Positions 48,987 to 61,280 of a stretch of DNA of 64,000 bases are shown here, one piece after another; positions within the stretch are counted from its first letter, which is position 1, and each line of letters begins with the position of its first letter. The notes under the pieces were generated by a model, which had not been told where the DNA came from, made no database searches, and saw nothing but the letters and a program-made list of their open reading frames with translations. Location of the stretch: the NCBI RefSeq assembly GCF_949987535.1, contig NC_080075.1, forward strand, positions 6,184,606 to 6,248,605. Direction: 5' to 3'. Source of the stretch: Balaenoptera acutorostrata. Lineage: Eukaryota; Chordata; Mammalia; Artiodactyla; Balaenopteridae. Made by a program: the position numbers and the translations under genes.

Positions 48987-49337
48987 GGGGAAGGTTTTAA
49001 AAGCCGGTAATGCTCTGAAGCTCCCAAACTATCTCACCTGTTCAGAGTGTCCCTCACCTGCTCATCTCCAGCCGAGACGACAAGACAATGCAACGTGCTA
49101 TCTGCTGAGGAAGGCTGGCATCCAGTTGCTGAGTTTTGTCTCTGGAAGGTGAATGTGAACAAGTTAGACTTTCAACACTTTTAAAGGTGTCCCGCCAGGT
49201 CATCATTTTGCCATTAAGTTGCTCATAAAATCTAATGGGAATAGAGTTATAAGCAGTGTAAGAGCAACAGCCCCCAACGCCGAAAATGACAAATCCACGA
49301 CGCTCACCTAACCCGGTTTAAAAAGAAGGTTGTTCTT

Positions 49338-49471
49338 CCTAAATGGGAAAAGAATGAAAAAGAATAGATATATGTATACGTATAACTAAATCACTTTGCT
49401 GTACACCTGAAACTAACACAACATTGTTAATCAACTATAGTCCAATATAAAATAAAATAAAATCTAAAGAG
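49338..49471 (+). mobile_element. Very short L1 3' end insertion
   Basis: Only about 134 bases of L1 3' UTR are present (gtataactaaatcactttgc, actatagtccaatataaaat). A perfect 14-bp duplication agaaggttgttctt at 49324-49337 and 49472-49485 shows it is a complete, severely 5'-truncated insertion. Confidence 0.88.
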
Positions 49472-49639
49472 AGAAGGTTGTTCTTTTCCACTTTAAGTTT
49501 CAAAACTCTCACATCTTCCTTTGCCCTCCTCGTGTACATTATTTGTTTTCATGCACACGTGTGTCTTACAAGACGGAAATAGTGGAAGAGGTAATAGAGG
49601 TGAAGATGTGAAGTTAGAGCTGGGTTTCTGGCTCTGAAT

Positions 49640-49775
49640 TGTTTCTCGTTTCCCGTACGTGAAATGGGAATAATGATGAATTATTATCCACCACCTAAGG
49701 GATCGTTGTGAGGGCTAAGGTGATGCACGTAAGGCGCTTAGCAGTGGGTGAATGCTCGGTATATTTCAGTGATTA
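49640..49775 (+). mobile_element. MIR SINE remnant
   Basis: 'gtgaaatgggaataatgatg', 'gatcgttgtgagggctaagg', 'tgatgcacgtaaggcgctta' and 'gtgaatgctcggtatattt' match a sense MIR core and 3' half. Confidence 0.75.
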
Positions 49776-50423
49776 GCATCATTAGTATAATCAAAATTAT
49801 ATTAAATAAAGCTTTTGCAGTCATAACACCCATCCTGATATGAATACAAATATTGACTGTTTAGATATAAAAATATCAAGTTGAGGGTATCTTCTCCTAA
49901 TCAAAACCAAAATAACTAATTCGGGTGCTCTGAGTAAAAATTGAAATCAGGCCCTCCACTGATGAGAAGATGAAGCACCTTCCCTCCGAAATCTGACACT
50001 GAACAAGTATGGGACATGAATTCAGTTTTATTACACTTTTATCCTCTTGCCTTTGTAATTGCTTCACGTTGTTTCACTGCTGTTAGAATGATTTGCAAGG
50101 GCAAATGACGATGCCCAGATGATGTAAATGAAGGTCTGGATTAATGACAACTGATGTCAAAACCTGAGAATGTGGATGCAAATTGCAGTTAGGACTAAAA
50201 GAAAGTTAAAGGCCAGAAGGCATATTAAGCTAACACGACATTTGAAAGATTTTCCCCGGGGGAAAAAAAGGATGAGTCATGTGGCATATAATCATGTCTC
50301 AGCCCTCTTTACGTTGGACCCTTCTTAGCCCAATTGATCGTAAAAACTAATTAAAGTAAAATGTGGTTTTTAATGTGTCTACGCCTTTAAAGCATCTCAA
50401 GAAAAAGAAAAAGGGGGGGGGGG

Positions 50424-50557
50424 TGGATTTCCCTGGTGGTCCAGTGGTTAGGAACCGGGCAAGTTCACTGCCAGGGCCCGGGTTCGATCCCTGGCTGGGG
50501 AACTAAGATCCCACAAGCTGTGCGGCCAAAAAAAATAATTTAAAAAATTAAAAAAAT
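50424..50557 (+). mobile_element. CHR-type SINE, short form
   Basis: ggtggatttccctggtggtc, cgggttcgatccctggctgg and gatcccacaagctgtgcggc, then an A-rich tail. Duplication aaagc(a/g)tctca is at 50389-50399 and 50558-50568. A purine tract (agaaaaagaaaaag then G's) lies between the left duplication and the SINE head. Confidence 0.9.
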
Positions 50558-52024
50558 AAAGCGTCTCAGGCCTCAGAGGATGATGGAAGAAGACCTCCTT
50601 TTGAGCTGGAAGCACTTTCTTCCCAGTAAGGTCAGCTCTGGGTGTTTGGTATGGTTTTCTTAGAGCCCTATTTTCACAATGACTGTGCTTTTGATCACAA
50701 CCTAATAAATGTCCCAAAGGACTGAATCGGAACCACACACGGGAAATGACACAGGGACAGTGACCGCCCCCCCCCCCCCCCCCAGAACAAGAGGCCATCC
50801 TGGCTGGACCCTGAGAGCTAAAACTATCACCTCCGGTGCTGCTTCAGCCCCTCACCCTGAGCGCCCCTGCTCTCGGGTGGAAGACCCCTCGGTGGGGCAC
50901 CTGTCTGCCACAGTCCCCCCCTTCTAGCCTAGCCCAGCCTGACCTGCAAGATCAGAGCACAGTCAACGCCTGCAGTGTTCACTCGACCAGATGCTCTGGG
51001 CGCCGACGCCCTTGACCTGGACCTCCACGGACCTCCTCTCGCAGTAGGGCTGGTCTCCGGCAGCTGTTCTCTGCTCAGCTGCTTTGTAGCGTGGCTCTAA
51101 TATTGCCACCCTCTATCTCACGCAGATTTTCATGCCTCTGGCTTGCATGGGGCCTCTGAAACTAGGTAATCTTTTAAATAGATAGTTAAGGTCTTACTGA
51201 ACCTCCGTGCTGACCCATGTGGTGAGCCATTTATTGAAGGAGGACCTTCCAAAGGCGGCGAGAGACAGCCCCTCCGTTCCTTTGAACAAGAGAGCCATCA
51301 TCGTCTGGCTGCGTGGAGATGAGGACTTTCTAACAGATGACCGAATCTCTCCGTGACGTTGACATATTTCTGTTTCCCATTATTGTTGTCTCAGCGCGTA
51401 AAATCCCCCAATTAAATGCTACAAAAATTGCATATCTCCCCAGTGAGGGTAGGAGCATTGCATCCCCTTGTCGGCCTCACATAGGCCTCTGCATGGCAAG
51501 GAGTCCCCCTTTCAGTCTTCCTTGTAACACCACCCTCCTTTCAATGGCTGTTGAGTTAAACTCGTACTCTACATTGAACCGATGGCAGAAACTTAGGAGT
51601 TTCACTTACCAATCCAAAATTACTGACTATCACTCTCAGTGGCTTAGCCTCCAAAGCTTCCTGAGTCAGGGTTGGGGGAGGGGTGAGCCATAAGGTGGAG
51701 GGTTTCCCTTATCCTTCCTTTAAGTCAGAAACCAGACCTTCTAGCTTCCAGATTCCTGAGTATCCAAAGGAATGTCCCAGGAAGATGGCTGTTACCATCC
51801 AGAGACTTTAGTAAGTGCCCTCCAAGTACAGGGCTGTGATAAGTACCAACCAAAGCACACTAACCAATCACAAGGGAAGCTCCCCTGAGCTGATCAAGCT
51901 GCCAGTTTATAGGCCTGTAAGCTGTTGAACTAATAAGAGAAGAGGATGGGCCCTCTGACGTAGGTTCCCCTGACAGCCTGTACTTTAGCTGTCATAACAA
52001 TGACTTTGCAATTATTCGTGTTAA

Positions 52025-52165
52025 CAGCTTTTCTCCTCCACGGGCTGTAACCTCTCAGAGGGCAGACCTTGTCCATCACGACCACAGCTGTATCCCCCAG
52101 GGCCTAGCGTGATGCCCCAATATAGTAGGTAAGCAGTAAATAATGGACGCATGAATGAGAAATGG
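52025..52165 (+). mobile_element. L2 LINE 3' end, sense
   Basis: 'ctctcagagggcagaccttg', 'cacagctgtatcccccaggg', 'cctagcgtgatgccccaata' and 'gcagtaaataatggacgcat' followed by gaatga give the classic L2 3' terminus. Confidence 0.75.
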
Positions 52166-53764
52166 ATGGACGAAGCGGAATACATTCACGGTCTTGCATT
52201 CATTTTCCAAAGAAGACATATAAGGAGCAGCAGGAGAACAGACGTGGATTGTGGAGAAACTGCTCTCCCTCCAATTCAGCTGAGGGACGCCTCACAAGTG
52301 ATTCTTACGCATCTCTTAAAGGCTGATGATGATCCTATTTTTCTACTTAGATTCCTTTTCTATTAGCCCTTTATTCAATGAACTTTTGTTTCCAACATCT
52401 TCTTGTCTTCTTTCATTCTAGGTTTTATGCTTTCAGGTGGTGATTGTTGCTTGTTGTTTTTGTTGCTATTATGTCTCAGAGTCTTTGTGGCCATGGGCTG
52501 TTCATAGATTTTACCTGGAGAAACTCCATCATTGTCCACACCTACCCAATATGTCATTGAGACATGACAGATGGAACTCCCGAGACATTTCAGATTCTCC
52601 GTCAGTCCATCATCCTGGATCTCCTCCAGGTTGAACAGATTCCGTGTCCTGACACCCTTTTGCCAATGAGCAGTCCACAGTACACTTCCTGTTGTGATAA
52701 CAGCTCTTACTGAACAATGAAGAGGGTGACTTTCTAGTAGGTGTGTAGCCAGACCCTGAATCTATCTGCCCTGTTTTGAAATAGAATATCATGCAGAAAC
52801 ATTGATCACATGGGTATCAAGTTCTGTCCAGATTTCCATGGAGAATGGACTGACCCAAACCTTCAGAAGAGAGCTCCCAGGGCTGTAGAGAGGCTGGGAG
52901 GGGATGTAGGATCTGCCTGTGTGAGATGAAAGCCATTTTCCTCCACTCCCCTCCGACTCCCACCCCGCCCCAGGCCATCCCTGCCTTGAAGACCTTGGTC
53001 TTGCCTCCAGAAGCGGAGCGTTCGCCTGCTACCTTCCTCTTTGCATATTTACATAGAATTCAAAGAGTCAGGCGTGAGGACATGTGTGGAGTGGAAGCCA
53101 CAGCCACAGCTCTGGGCAGGACGTGGAGAAGCCAACACTTCCGGCATCTGGAGGATGCACATTTCCTGTGCAAAGCGGGGGGCCCTGGGCTCCCAGTTTC
53201 TCGATGCCCACAATTAAAGGGGAAATGCACCACACCGCATAGATAGAACTGAATCTGTTCTCTGCGACATATAGATAAATGTCTCCAGTACGATATATGA
53301 ACCCAAGAGGCATGGTGACATGGGACTTACATCTTATTATTCATTCTCAGTTTCCTTGTTCTGTGAAGCTGCCCTGCTTCATCCATCAACTCAGAGGATA
53401 TTATCGTTTCTGAGTAGATCATTTTCAAAGCCCCAAATCAGAAAATAGAAGACTTCATTTCCATGATAATTTTTCTTTTCTCACTGGAGCAAGTCCTACC
53501 CATGATGACATCATATTCTTGCTTCTGAAGGGAATAAGCCTATAAAAATAAATACGTGGTTGTCCCAGTTACAGAAATGGATTAAAAAAAAACACACAAC
53601 TCTAAGCAGGTGATAATCAGCAGTTGTAGAAAGAAACTTGGAGGAGGGTTTTGAAATCAAAGTTACCCCCCAACAAGTAACCTCACTGCCAAAGAAACTC
53701 TATGCTTATGCTCAGAAACGAGTGTCTAACTGAAATTATTTCTCTGTTGTCTGTTATGTCACAG

Positions 53765-53828
53765 TGGAGATGTCGTTGCCTTTGAAAAATCTGCTAATTA
53801 TAACAGCATTCTCCAAGAAGAAGGAGCA
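53765..53828 (+). CDS. RFX8: RFX8 coding exon 5
   Basis: The acceptor is ctgttatgtcacag and the donor GTGAGT at 53829. The exon completes Ser 116 and encodes residues 117-137 (GDVVAFEKSANYNSILQEEG and A). The NYNSI core matches human RFX8. The stretch has no known domain and acts as a linker after the DNA-binding domain. Phase is 2 in and 0 out. The exon lies downstream of the 22.7-kb retrotransposon-rich intron 4. Confidence 0.92.
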
Positions 53829-54339
53829 GTGAGTATTGACTAAAATAGATTTGTTATGATAGACCCTGGAATATTCAGTAATTGCTGAATTAGATGCAAC
53901 TGTTTTCCTGAGTGTAACATTCTTACTATGGGCAGCCCTCAACCACTCACCCCTCCAGCCAGGACTGTTGTGTGTCCACTGTGTACACACGGTGTGTGAG
54001 GACAGGGGAGGTCCCTGTCCTCAGGAACAAACTACCTAGCTACTCATCAGCCGTTTAACAGTGTTTCTTCTGCTATAATCAGAAAAGAAGCATAGGTTAT
54101 TAGCAATAAATCTGTGTGAAAGTGTCTCCAATTACATGTATAACTCTTTGAATTAGGACACCAGAACTATGAATAGCTAATCTGTGACATCACGAGGTGA
54201 ACTTTTCTTTGGTTGCCCAGGATGACAGGATAGCACTTTGCTACGACAAGTGGCATTGAGTAGACACCCTTTGAAAAGCCTGTTTTGTGACCAGCCCTCT
54301 TGAGGGCTGAATGGGGTGTGAAAGAAAAGTAAAAACAAA

Positions 54340-55440
54340 CAAACAAAAAGCATATTCCCTATACTTGAATAGAATACAGTTTCGTAGCTGGGGAGCTAAG
54401 ACAGACATAAAACTTGGGTGTGCTGTGAGGGGCCCGTGCCCGCTACAGGGGGATTGGGAGCTCCGCAGGGAGGGAGGGAGGAAGAATGTGGGCCAGGAGT
54501 AATTAGGGAAGGCTTCATGGAAGAGGTGGCCTGTGTTTGTTTCCTGTTGCGGCTGTAACATACTAGCACAAATTTCATGACTTAACACAAACTTATTATC
54601 TAAAACTTCTAGAAGTTATGAGTCTGACTAGTTCTCACCAGGCTAAGAGCAAGGGGTTGACAGGGCTACATTCCTTCTGGGGGACCTGGAGGGGAGAGTC
54701 TGTTCCCGGCCTTTTCCAGCTTCTAGAGGCTGCCCACATTCCTTGGCTTGTGGCCACTTCCTCAGCCAGCAAAGGCAGGCTGACTCCTTCTCATGACACC
54801 ATCTCTCTGGCTCTCTGCAGCTGGGAAAGGCTCTCTGCTTTTAAGGACCCTCGTGATTACATTGGGGCCACCTGGAGGATCCAGGGTCATCTCCCCATCT
54901 CAGGGTCCTCAACCGTAATAACATCTGCAAAGCCCCTTTGCCACGTAAGGTTCCAGGGACTAGGATGTGGGCGTTTTCGGGGGGCTGTTCTTCCACCTAT
55001 CTTGCTGCCCTTGAGCTGGTCCTGGACAGGGTCGCTGAGATCCTCTTTTTAGGAGGTGTTGATCTTGAGGGAATATGTAGCCTGCATTCATGCTGGGGGG
55101 TGTGCGGGCAGTGAGAACCAGGAGTGAGGATGTCGGGGAGAAGTAGACTCAACATGAGGTCCAGATGGTGGACAGCTTGTCAATGCCAGCCTGGGGAATT
55201 TGGGTGTCACCCAAGAGACTGGGGGAAAACCACTGAGGCATCTTCAGAAGGAGAATGACAGGATACATTTGCTCTGGGGGTGATAATTCTGGGAGCAGTG
55301 TCTTCAAGAATGCAGGAAGAACAAAAGGCATCAAGAGAATCCATAGAGTAACTCAGGGGTGGCAGGTGGTGCCTAAAGGCACAGGTGATGACAGGAAGGT
55401 CCTCCAGCGTTTCTCCAGGGGCTGACACTTAGTACCTGCT
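54340..55440 (-). mobile_element. L2-like antisense remnant split by a MaLR-like LTR
   Basis: The left part (54340-54530) ends 'attagggaaggcttcatgga', 'agaggtggcctgtg'. The right part (55020-55440) has 'cagcctggggaatttgggtg', 'aaggagaatgacaggataca' and 'gatgacaggaaggtcctcca'. Both are consistent with antisense L2 but degenerate. Confidence 0.4.
54532..55010 (-). mobile_element. MaLR/MLT1-like LTR, antisense
   Basis: It opens 'gtttcctgttgcggctgtaa', followed by 'aacacaaacttattatctaa', 'gctacattccttctggggga', 'taataacatctgcaaagccc' and 'ggttccagggactaggatgt'. This is the complement of the type of LTR-like repeat at 19010-19770, though a different subfamily. Family assignment is tentative. Confidence 0.55.
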
Positions 55441-57278
55441 CACTAAAGGTGGGTGGAATAAGTGAATGATAATAACCCCAATGACTTTTCTTGGATCTCC
55501 TGAAGATCCCAAGCTGTATTTAATACACCTAAAAAAATCTAAATAGAATTCCTCACTTTTTTGTCATTTTGCTGAACTATTTCTCCAGAACAGGAATCCC
55601 CCTGATTCTTTCCTGAATGTCTTGTCCCGCAGAGATTCAGACTTTAGTGGTTCTGCACCAGACACTCGCTCCCTTTAGATTTTTGATTGTTTATATTATG
55701 AAGAAAAGATTTCAATTCATGATTTTCTTTTTTTTTTTTTTTTCTGAAAGATCAGTTCTTTTCACAGGAAGAGTCCAAAAGGAATTGACTTCAGGAACGC
55801 AATGAATTTACTTATTATTATTTTTGGTCGTAGCTTCCGTTTCCATTCTGACCATACTGTGTTTTCAGATGACTTCTTCTGCACAGGTGAAACTGTGAAG
55901 TATCGGAAATTAGAATTTTGAATTCCAATTAGAAGTAGCCGTGTTTAATGTAGGGATTTCTGCAGAGTTGGACAACACAGCCTGCCCGGAGCTGCGGTCT
56001 CAGCTTGAGATGCGTAAGGCTCACCTGGGGAGCTGGTTAAAGCGAGAGATTTCTGGCCTCATGTGATTCACGAGGGCCCTAGCGCTATGAACTTCAGGCA
56101 CCCCAGGAATCCTGATGTAGTTGGTTTCAGGGCTGCCCTTGAGAAACACGGGCTTGGATACTGGCAGAATCAGCGTTACGAGAGTATCGATGAGCCCGGG
56201 AGGTCACGTGTGCTGCGGAGAAAGTGGACGTGGTTGGGATCGTGCAGCATGAGAGGAGAGGGTAGCCCAAGGCTGGAAAGGAGGATCCCTCAGTTCTTCT
56301 CCAGTAGCAGCGCTGATGGTCAGGCCAGTGAAGTCCCTGCGACAGCCCCATCCTTCCTGGTGACCAGCCCGAGCATTGTCCCCCCAACCCACATCCTGGA
56401 AGCAGACCCATCAGAGGACTCCGAATGTTGCCAGGGTTAATGGTAGGAATGAGGGTGGAACAGCCCCCAGTGGAAACCAAACAGCACCCCATGGAATGAT
56501 GCCTCTTGATCTATCACCTTTCTGTGCTGCTGCTTTATTTACTTAGACATCTACACCCTTACTTTCTTCCAAAAATATTAACAATGGGAGTTTAACTTGG
56601 CATCTTCACAGTATGTAGTGCATAATGTGCATTTTTCTGGGGAGAAGCTCATTTGTTTTCATCACATGCTCAAAGGGGTTCAGGACCACAAAAGAGTTGA
56701 GAAGTAACAGATTTTAGGTCCTTAAGAAGACCGTTGAGTGTGACCCTAAACGCCCCTGGACTTCAATGTGATATTGGCTGATAACAAGGAAGCATCAGCT
56801 CAGGAGAAAGCTGGCGGTGGCTGTTCTCTGTGGGTGCAACGCGCAGCTGGGGGCGCTCCCGGCCCTGAGGATAGGGGCTGGCGGTTCAGAAGGCTGGTCT
56901 GGCCTCCAGTGGCTTGTAGACAAGAGCCTACTGCAAACCCACATCAACGAGCTACTAAGCAAGATACAAGCGAGTAGCTCGGTAAGGCTCTGAGCGCGTA
57001 AGAACGGAGAGAGCTAAGGAGGAACTGCTGACCTTGGAACTGTGCTGCCACACGGCGGGCCATTAGGTTGGAGAGAATGAAGGGGAGCCAGCCCCCCCGC
57101 CCCCGAGGTGCAGTCCAGCAGGCTTAGCTGCTTAACTTCCAACCCCCAGGCATGCTTTCACCGACTCTATTAAAATGGAAGTTATTCAAAAGGCGTCTGG
57201 GAAAATCCTGAAGAAGTAATTTCAAATACAGTTGATGTCCTTCATTCAAACCAGGGGCAACCATGCCTCCCCTTGCTC

Positions 57279-57316
57279 TGGGGGGGGGGAGGGGGTGGGG
57301 AGGGGAGGCGGGGAGA
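57279..57316 (+). repeat. G-rich tract, possible G-quadruplex
   Basis: Runs of G (10, 5, 4, 4, 3 and 4 or so) separated by one or two other bases occur within 38 bases on the sense strand of intron 5. Confidence 0.75.
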
Positions 57317-57859
57317 ACATCCAGGATGACAAAAGGCAGGAATATTGAATTCGCTTTCCGCCATGTTGCCTTTTTCCATCCTTGATGGAAAGGTTTTACA
57401 TTCTGTAATGTGTTCTTCTAAAGGAAAGTCTGTGCCCCTCATTTTCCTTGTCCGTTAGGCCCTGAGATTTTTTTTTATATGACTAACCATTTGTATAATC
57501 CAGGCACAGTGACCCAGACAGGATATGGTTTTAGTTCAAGGAGGGGCAATGAGATAGACAAGAGTTGTACAATGTCTTTATGGCATCAAATTATTCATAG
57601 GTAATATTTTTACTGTACGTCGCTATTCAGCATTTGTAATACACGGCAGTAAGAGTGCAATATGTTAAATCCTAGTTCCTCCCTGATGACTGTAGTGCAT
57701 AGACTTACAGAGGAAGGTTAGTATTATTTGCGATGAAATATAAGGGCAAATTGCTGGGATCAGTAGTGTGTCCAGAGGTGTGGATAAAAGATTACTCCAC
57801 AGCAGCAGTGTAATTATCGCCTGGCTTAAAGAAATAATCCATGTGTCAATGGTTTTTAG

Positions 57860-57970
57860 GGTGCCGGTCGTTCGCCGAATAAGACAGACCCAGTTGGATC
57901 GCCTTTGTCTGAATTCCGGAGATGTCCATTCTGGGAGCAGGAACTGGCAAAGAAGTACTCCTACAAAACA
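57860..57970 (+). CDS. RFX8: RFX8 coding exon 6
   Basis: The acceptor is tggtttttag and the donor GTAAGC at 57971. The exon encodes residues 138-174, beginning [20 protein letters not shown] and ending AKKYSYKT. The core [16 protein letters not shown] is the same as in the human protein as I recall it, while the first six residues differ, so this linker is variable. Length is 111 nt, phase 0 to 0, so skipping the exon would keep the frame. Confidence 0.93.
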
Positions 57971-58576
57971 GTAAGCCTGCATGTATCCGGGAGATTAACA
58001 TTCACGCCTTGGCTGCCTGGGGGCAGTAAATGGCTTCTTAGTTTGCCTGTGATCATAGTCGTACCAGTTGGAGTAATGTTTGCCTTCTCCCAGACCAGGG
58101 AGAACCAGCATTCCCTCCTGGGCTTGATGGTGGTCAGGAAATTCAGGGCTTCTCTTCATGTCCTAGAGAAAGGCTCCACGTGGGACCACGTTGTCATCTT
58201 TTAGAATGAGGGCCTCCCCGTGACAGAGCAGGGAACACATATGTGCATTTCCTAGAGCCTGGGCTGGGGGGTGTGGAGGGAGAAATTGGGGTTAGGAAAG
58301 AAAGTTGTCAAAGATCGGTGGCCTTTAGAGCGGGTGGTGCAGATCCTGGAAATATATGAGTTATGGCATCAGAAATGGAGCTACATCTATTTCAGGCCAA
58401 TAAGTTATGCATTACTCCACGTAGCTAAAGAACACGCGGCCCCAGGAAAGAGCCCAGCTGCTGTCATAGCCAAATAGCAACACAAGCAGCATCTTAGGGG
58501 CTCAGAAAGGTCTTTGAGGAGCAGTTCATTCTGGAAGTGGGCTGCAAACTGAAATGATTCTCCGTATCCTTCCTAG
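57971..58576 (+). other. RFX8: RFX8 intron 6 (606 bp)
   Basis: GTAAGC...TCCTAG. It is the shortest intron in the window. No repeat or other feature was recognised. Confidence 0.85.
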
Positions 58577-58654
58577 ATGGCCTTTCTTGCTGATGAATAC
58601 TGCAACTATTGTCAAGACATTTTACAGAATGTGAGGAACCAAGAACTCAAGAGA
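58577..58654 (+). CDS. RFX8: RFX8 coding exon 7 (two possible donors)
   Basis: The acceptor is tatccttcctag. The exon encodes residues 175-200, [20 protein letters not shown] then NQELKR, with donor GTAGGT at 58655. A second donor, AAT|GTGAGG at 58631, sits exactly in frame 24 nt upstream. Using it would remove VRNQELKR and join ...DILQN directly to VEDSLTSF of exon 8. The human protein I remember reads ...RNVEDLLTSF, which fits the internal donor. Both sites are non-ideal (last exon base T or A). Phase is 0 to 0 either way. Confidence 0.9.
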
Positions 58655-59350
58655 GTAGGTTTTATCTGCAAAATACCAGCATTAATGACTTGTTCTTAAC
58701 CTTTCTACTTGAAAAGACCCCTCGAGGGATGTCTAGTGGGAATTCATTGACTGAAGTGCTTAGAATGAAGCTATTTTATAGTCAGTGAGCTCTTGAAGGT
58801 GCTATTTTTATTCAGTTTAATCATCTGGAAGTGTTCCAAGGTGCTCATGTGGATCACTTTACGCTTTAAATAAAAATTCAGCTATTTTTAGATCCTAATT
58901 CCAGCTGATTTGGAATCCGGTATTGGTAATGTTATTTACCCTGGAATTCTCCGTGATGCTTCAGAGCCGTTATTGATACACGCTAACTGAACAAGAAGCA
59001 GTTCGAAGCAGGGTGCTCTGACGTGGGTATCATGATGATTGTATTTTATTCTAGAATTGACTGTGGAAGACACGAGTAAATCTTTTAACCATTCTGAATT
59101 CTGTCTTTTGCTGTATAAAATGAAAATCCAGGGAAGCAAGTGCACATTTAAATGAAAAGTTTTCTGAGGCCTCCGTGTTCTAAGCACTTCACCTTTGGGA
59201 GATAATATTCACTCAGCATGAACGCATTTTGTACTTTGTGTAAAGCATTGGCATGAGGGAGGGACCACGCAGTCTTCAGAGTGGCCCCTGGCCTATTAAT
59301 GACGTGTTGTAAACATCCATGCGTGTCGGATAGCTAATCCATTCCTTCTT

Positions 59351-59481
59351 GGAACTTCCCTGGTGGTCCAGTGGTTAAGACTCCACCCTTCCAATGCAAG
59401 GGGCGTGGGTTTGATCCCTGGTCAGGGAACTAAGATCCCACATGCTGCGTGGCATGGCCAAAAAAATTAAAAAAAAAAAAA
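59351..59481 (+). mobile_element. CHR-type SINE, short form
   Basis: ggaacttccctggtggtcca, gggtttgatccctggtcagg and gatcccacatgctgcgtggc, then poly-A. A perfect 15-bp duplication aatccattccttctt lies at 59336-59350 and 59482-59496. Confidence 0.93.
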
Positions 59482-59499
59482 AATCCATTCCTTCTTGCC

Positions 59500-60110
59500 T
59501 TCAGTGCTTCATCAAGTACTAACTGAATTCTTACCCTGTGACCAGCACCATTTCTGGAACTAGGAAGGTATTCCCCAGGAGGCTGGAGAAGCTTATAGTC
59601 TGGTACTGAAAGGAACGATGTAAGCCAATGAATATGATACCGTATGGAAAGTTCTAGAACACAGTGTGATGGACGGTTCTGGGTGCCCAAGGGAAGAGGA
59701 ACAGAGACAGCTGGAGTGGGCTCCCCCGGGGGAGGCCGCGTTGCCGGCAACTCTCTTAGAAAAGCAGAAGTTCAACAGACTCGAAACGGGGTAGAAAAGG
59801 GATTCCAGGCGGCTTCAGTGGTGCCAGGCAAAGGCAGCAGGATGGCCACCGGCATCACAGGACAAGAAGGTCGCTGTGGCCGGATTTATCTCGAAAGGAG
59901 AGAAGCCAGAGGGGAGGTGGGAATCGGCCGCTGCTAGGAAGGGCCTCTGGAAGACCCTGACTCACTGAGGAGACGGTTGGCAGTGACATCCAAGGGCCAT
60001 ATTGGAGCAGAGGGTGCGAAGGAGGTTCTGTCGCAGTCAAGGTGAGAAGGAAGGAGGGTTGGATCGGGAGATCCAGTGACAGTGACATCAGAGAGAAAGA
60101 GGGACAAATC
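59500..60110 (-). mobile_element. L2-like remnant, antisense
   Basis: 'gaattcttaccctgtgacca', 'gctggagaagcttatagtct', 'gattccaggcggcttcagtg' and 'gccaggcaaaggcagcagga' follow the antisense L2 order but are strongly diverged. Confidence 0.45.
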
Positions 60111-60674
60111 AGAAATATTTCTGAAGCAGGCTCATCGGGATTAGGTGATTTGGGACCTGGGTGCTGGGGGAGTGGGCCGAGGTGGTGCTGTCTCATCCAG
60201 ACCCGCGGGCCCCAAAAACCTCCAGCCTGGGATTCGAAGGATCAATACATCCTGCTCATCCCACGCTTGTCTTTTTCGTTAAATATCTGTGAGTCTCTTG
60301 GGAGACGTCTTCTCTAGAAGAGAGTTTATAATCAGGTAACTCCAGGGTCAGGCCTCACTCCCTTGACAGCCTGCACAGAAGGAACAGTTTCTTGCCTGGG
60401 GTCACTGGAGGGCCCTGGGGTCAGTATTGTGATGTCTCAGAATATCTGAGCTGCAGGAATCCCCAAAGGCAAGAGTCCTCATGAGCTGACAACTCAGGTT
60501 GGCCACCTGGTCCAAAGACGGAATCTGAAAAGTCAACATGGGGGAAAACAAAACAAAAGTTGTCCACAGGAGTCTTTAAAGAAGGCTCCTTTGTGCAATA
60601 GAATCGCACCAGTTCCCTTTGGTCTACACCGTCCTTAGGTGAATTCTGACATGATGTCAAGGAGGAAGTGTCTT

Positions 60675-60861
60675 TTTTTTTTTCTTTTTAAATATTTATT
60701 TATTTATTTATTTATTTTGGCTGCACTGCGTCTTAGTTGTGGCACGCGAGCTCTTAGTTGCGGCACGCATGCAGGATCTAGCTCCCCGACCAGGGATCAA
60801 ACCCCGGGCCCCGTGCTTTGGGAGGGTGGAGTCTTACCCACTGGACCACCAGGGAAGTCCC
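60675..60861 (-). mobile_element. CHR-type SINE, short form, antisense
   Basis: A T-rich/(ATTT)n start, then ggctgcactgcgtcttagtt, 'ccccgaccagggatcaaacc' and ccaccagggaagtcc. Duplication ga(a/g)gtgtcttt is at 60664-60674 and 60862-60872. Confidence 0.9.
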
Positions 60862-61280
60862 GAGGTGTCTTTGATTCCATACTGTTACACCTCTTCCCGA
60901 GCTGAAAAATAATTGAGGGGGTCAATCAGTCAATGAAAATTTATTCTAAACTCTGGTTTGTACCCCTGGGGCCTGATCCTCATCCCATTGTAATCAGTAG
61001 GAGCCCCCTTGTGGTCAGAAACAGCCTTCCTTCCAGAAAACTGCCTCAGGAAAAAGGTGGTCCACGTCCTCCCACCCAACTGACAGGTGGTCTCTGATGG
61101 GTGTAAGATCACTTCTGAGATACAGCTTGGAAAAGCCAATAGGCAGAGCTTTATGTGGGTTGGAATGAAATTCATTCTGTTACCATTTGGGGCTGATGAA
61201 GAGCGGGGGGCGGGTGGGCTGGTGTGGCCTCACCAGGCACAAAACGAGCGTTCAGAGATACGTGCCGTTCTTTACATCAG

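Larger units (their letters stand above)
53829..57859 (+). other. RFX8: RFX8 intron 5 (4.0 kb)
   Basis: GTGAGT...TTTTTAG. It contains the L2 and MaLR-like elements listed separately, a T run at 55727-55743, and a G-rich tract at 57279-57316. 53830-54335 and 55445-57855 are otherwise unassigned; the 125-codon frame at 56063-56440 overlaps minus-strand frames and has no family motif. Confidence 0.75.
58655..61280 (+). other. RFX8: RFX8 intron 7 (2.6 kb)
   Basis: GTAGGT...CATCAG (if the outer exon 7 donor is used). It contains two SINEs and an L2-like segment; 58660-59335 and 60880-61275 show nothing recognised. Confidence 0.8.
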
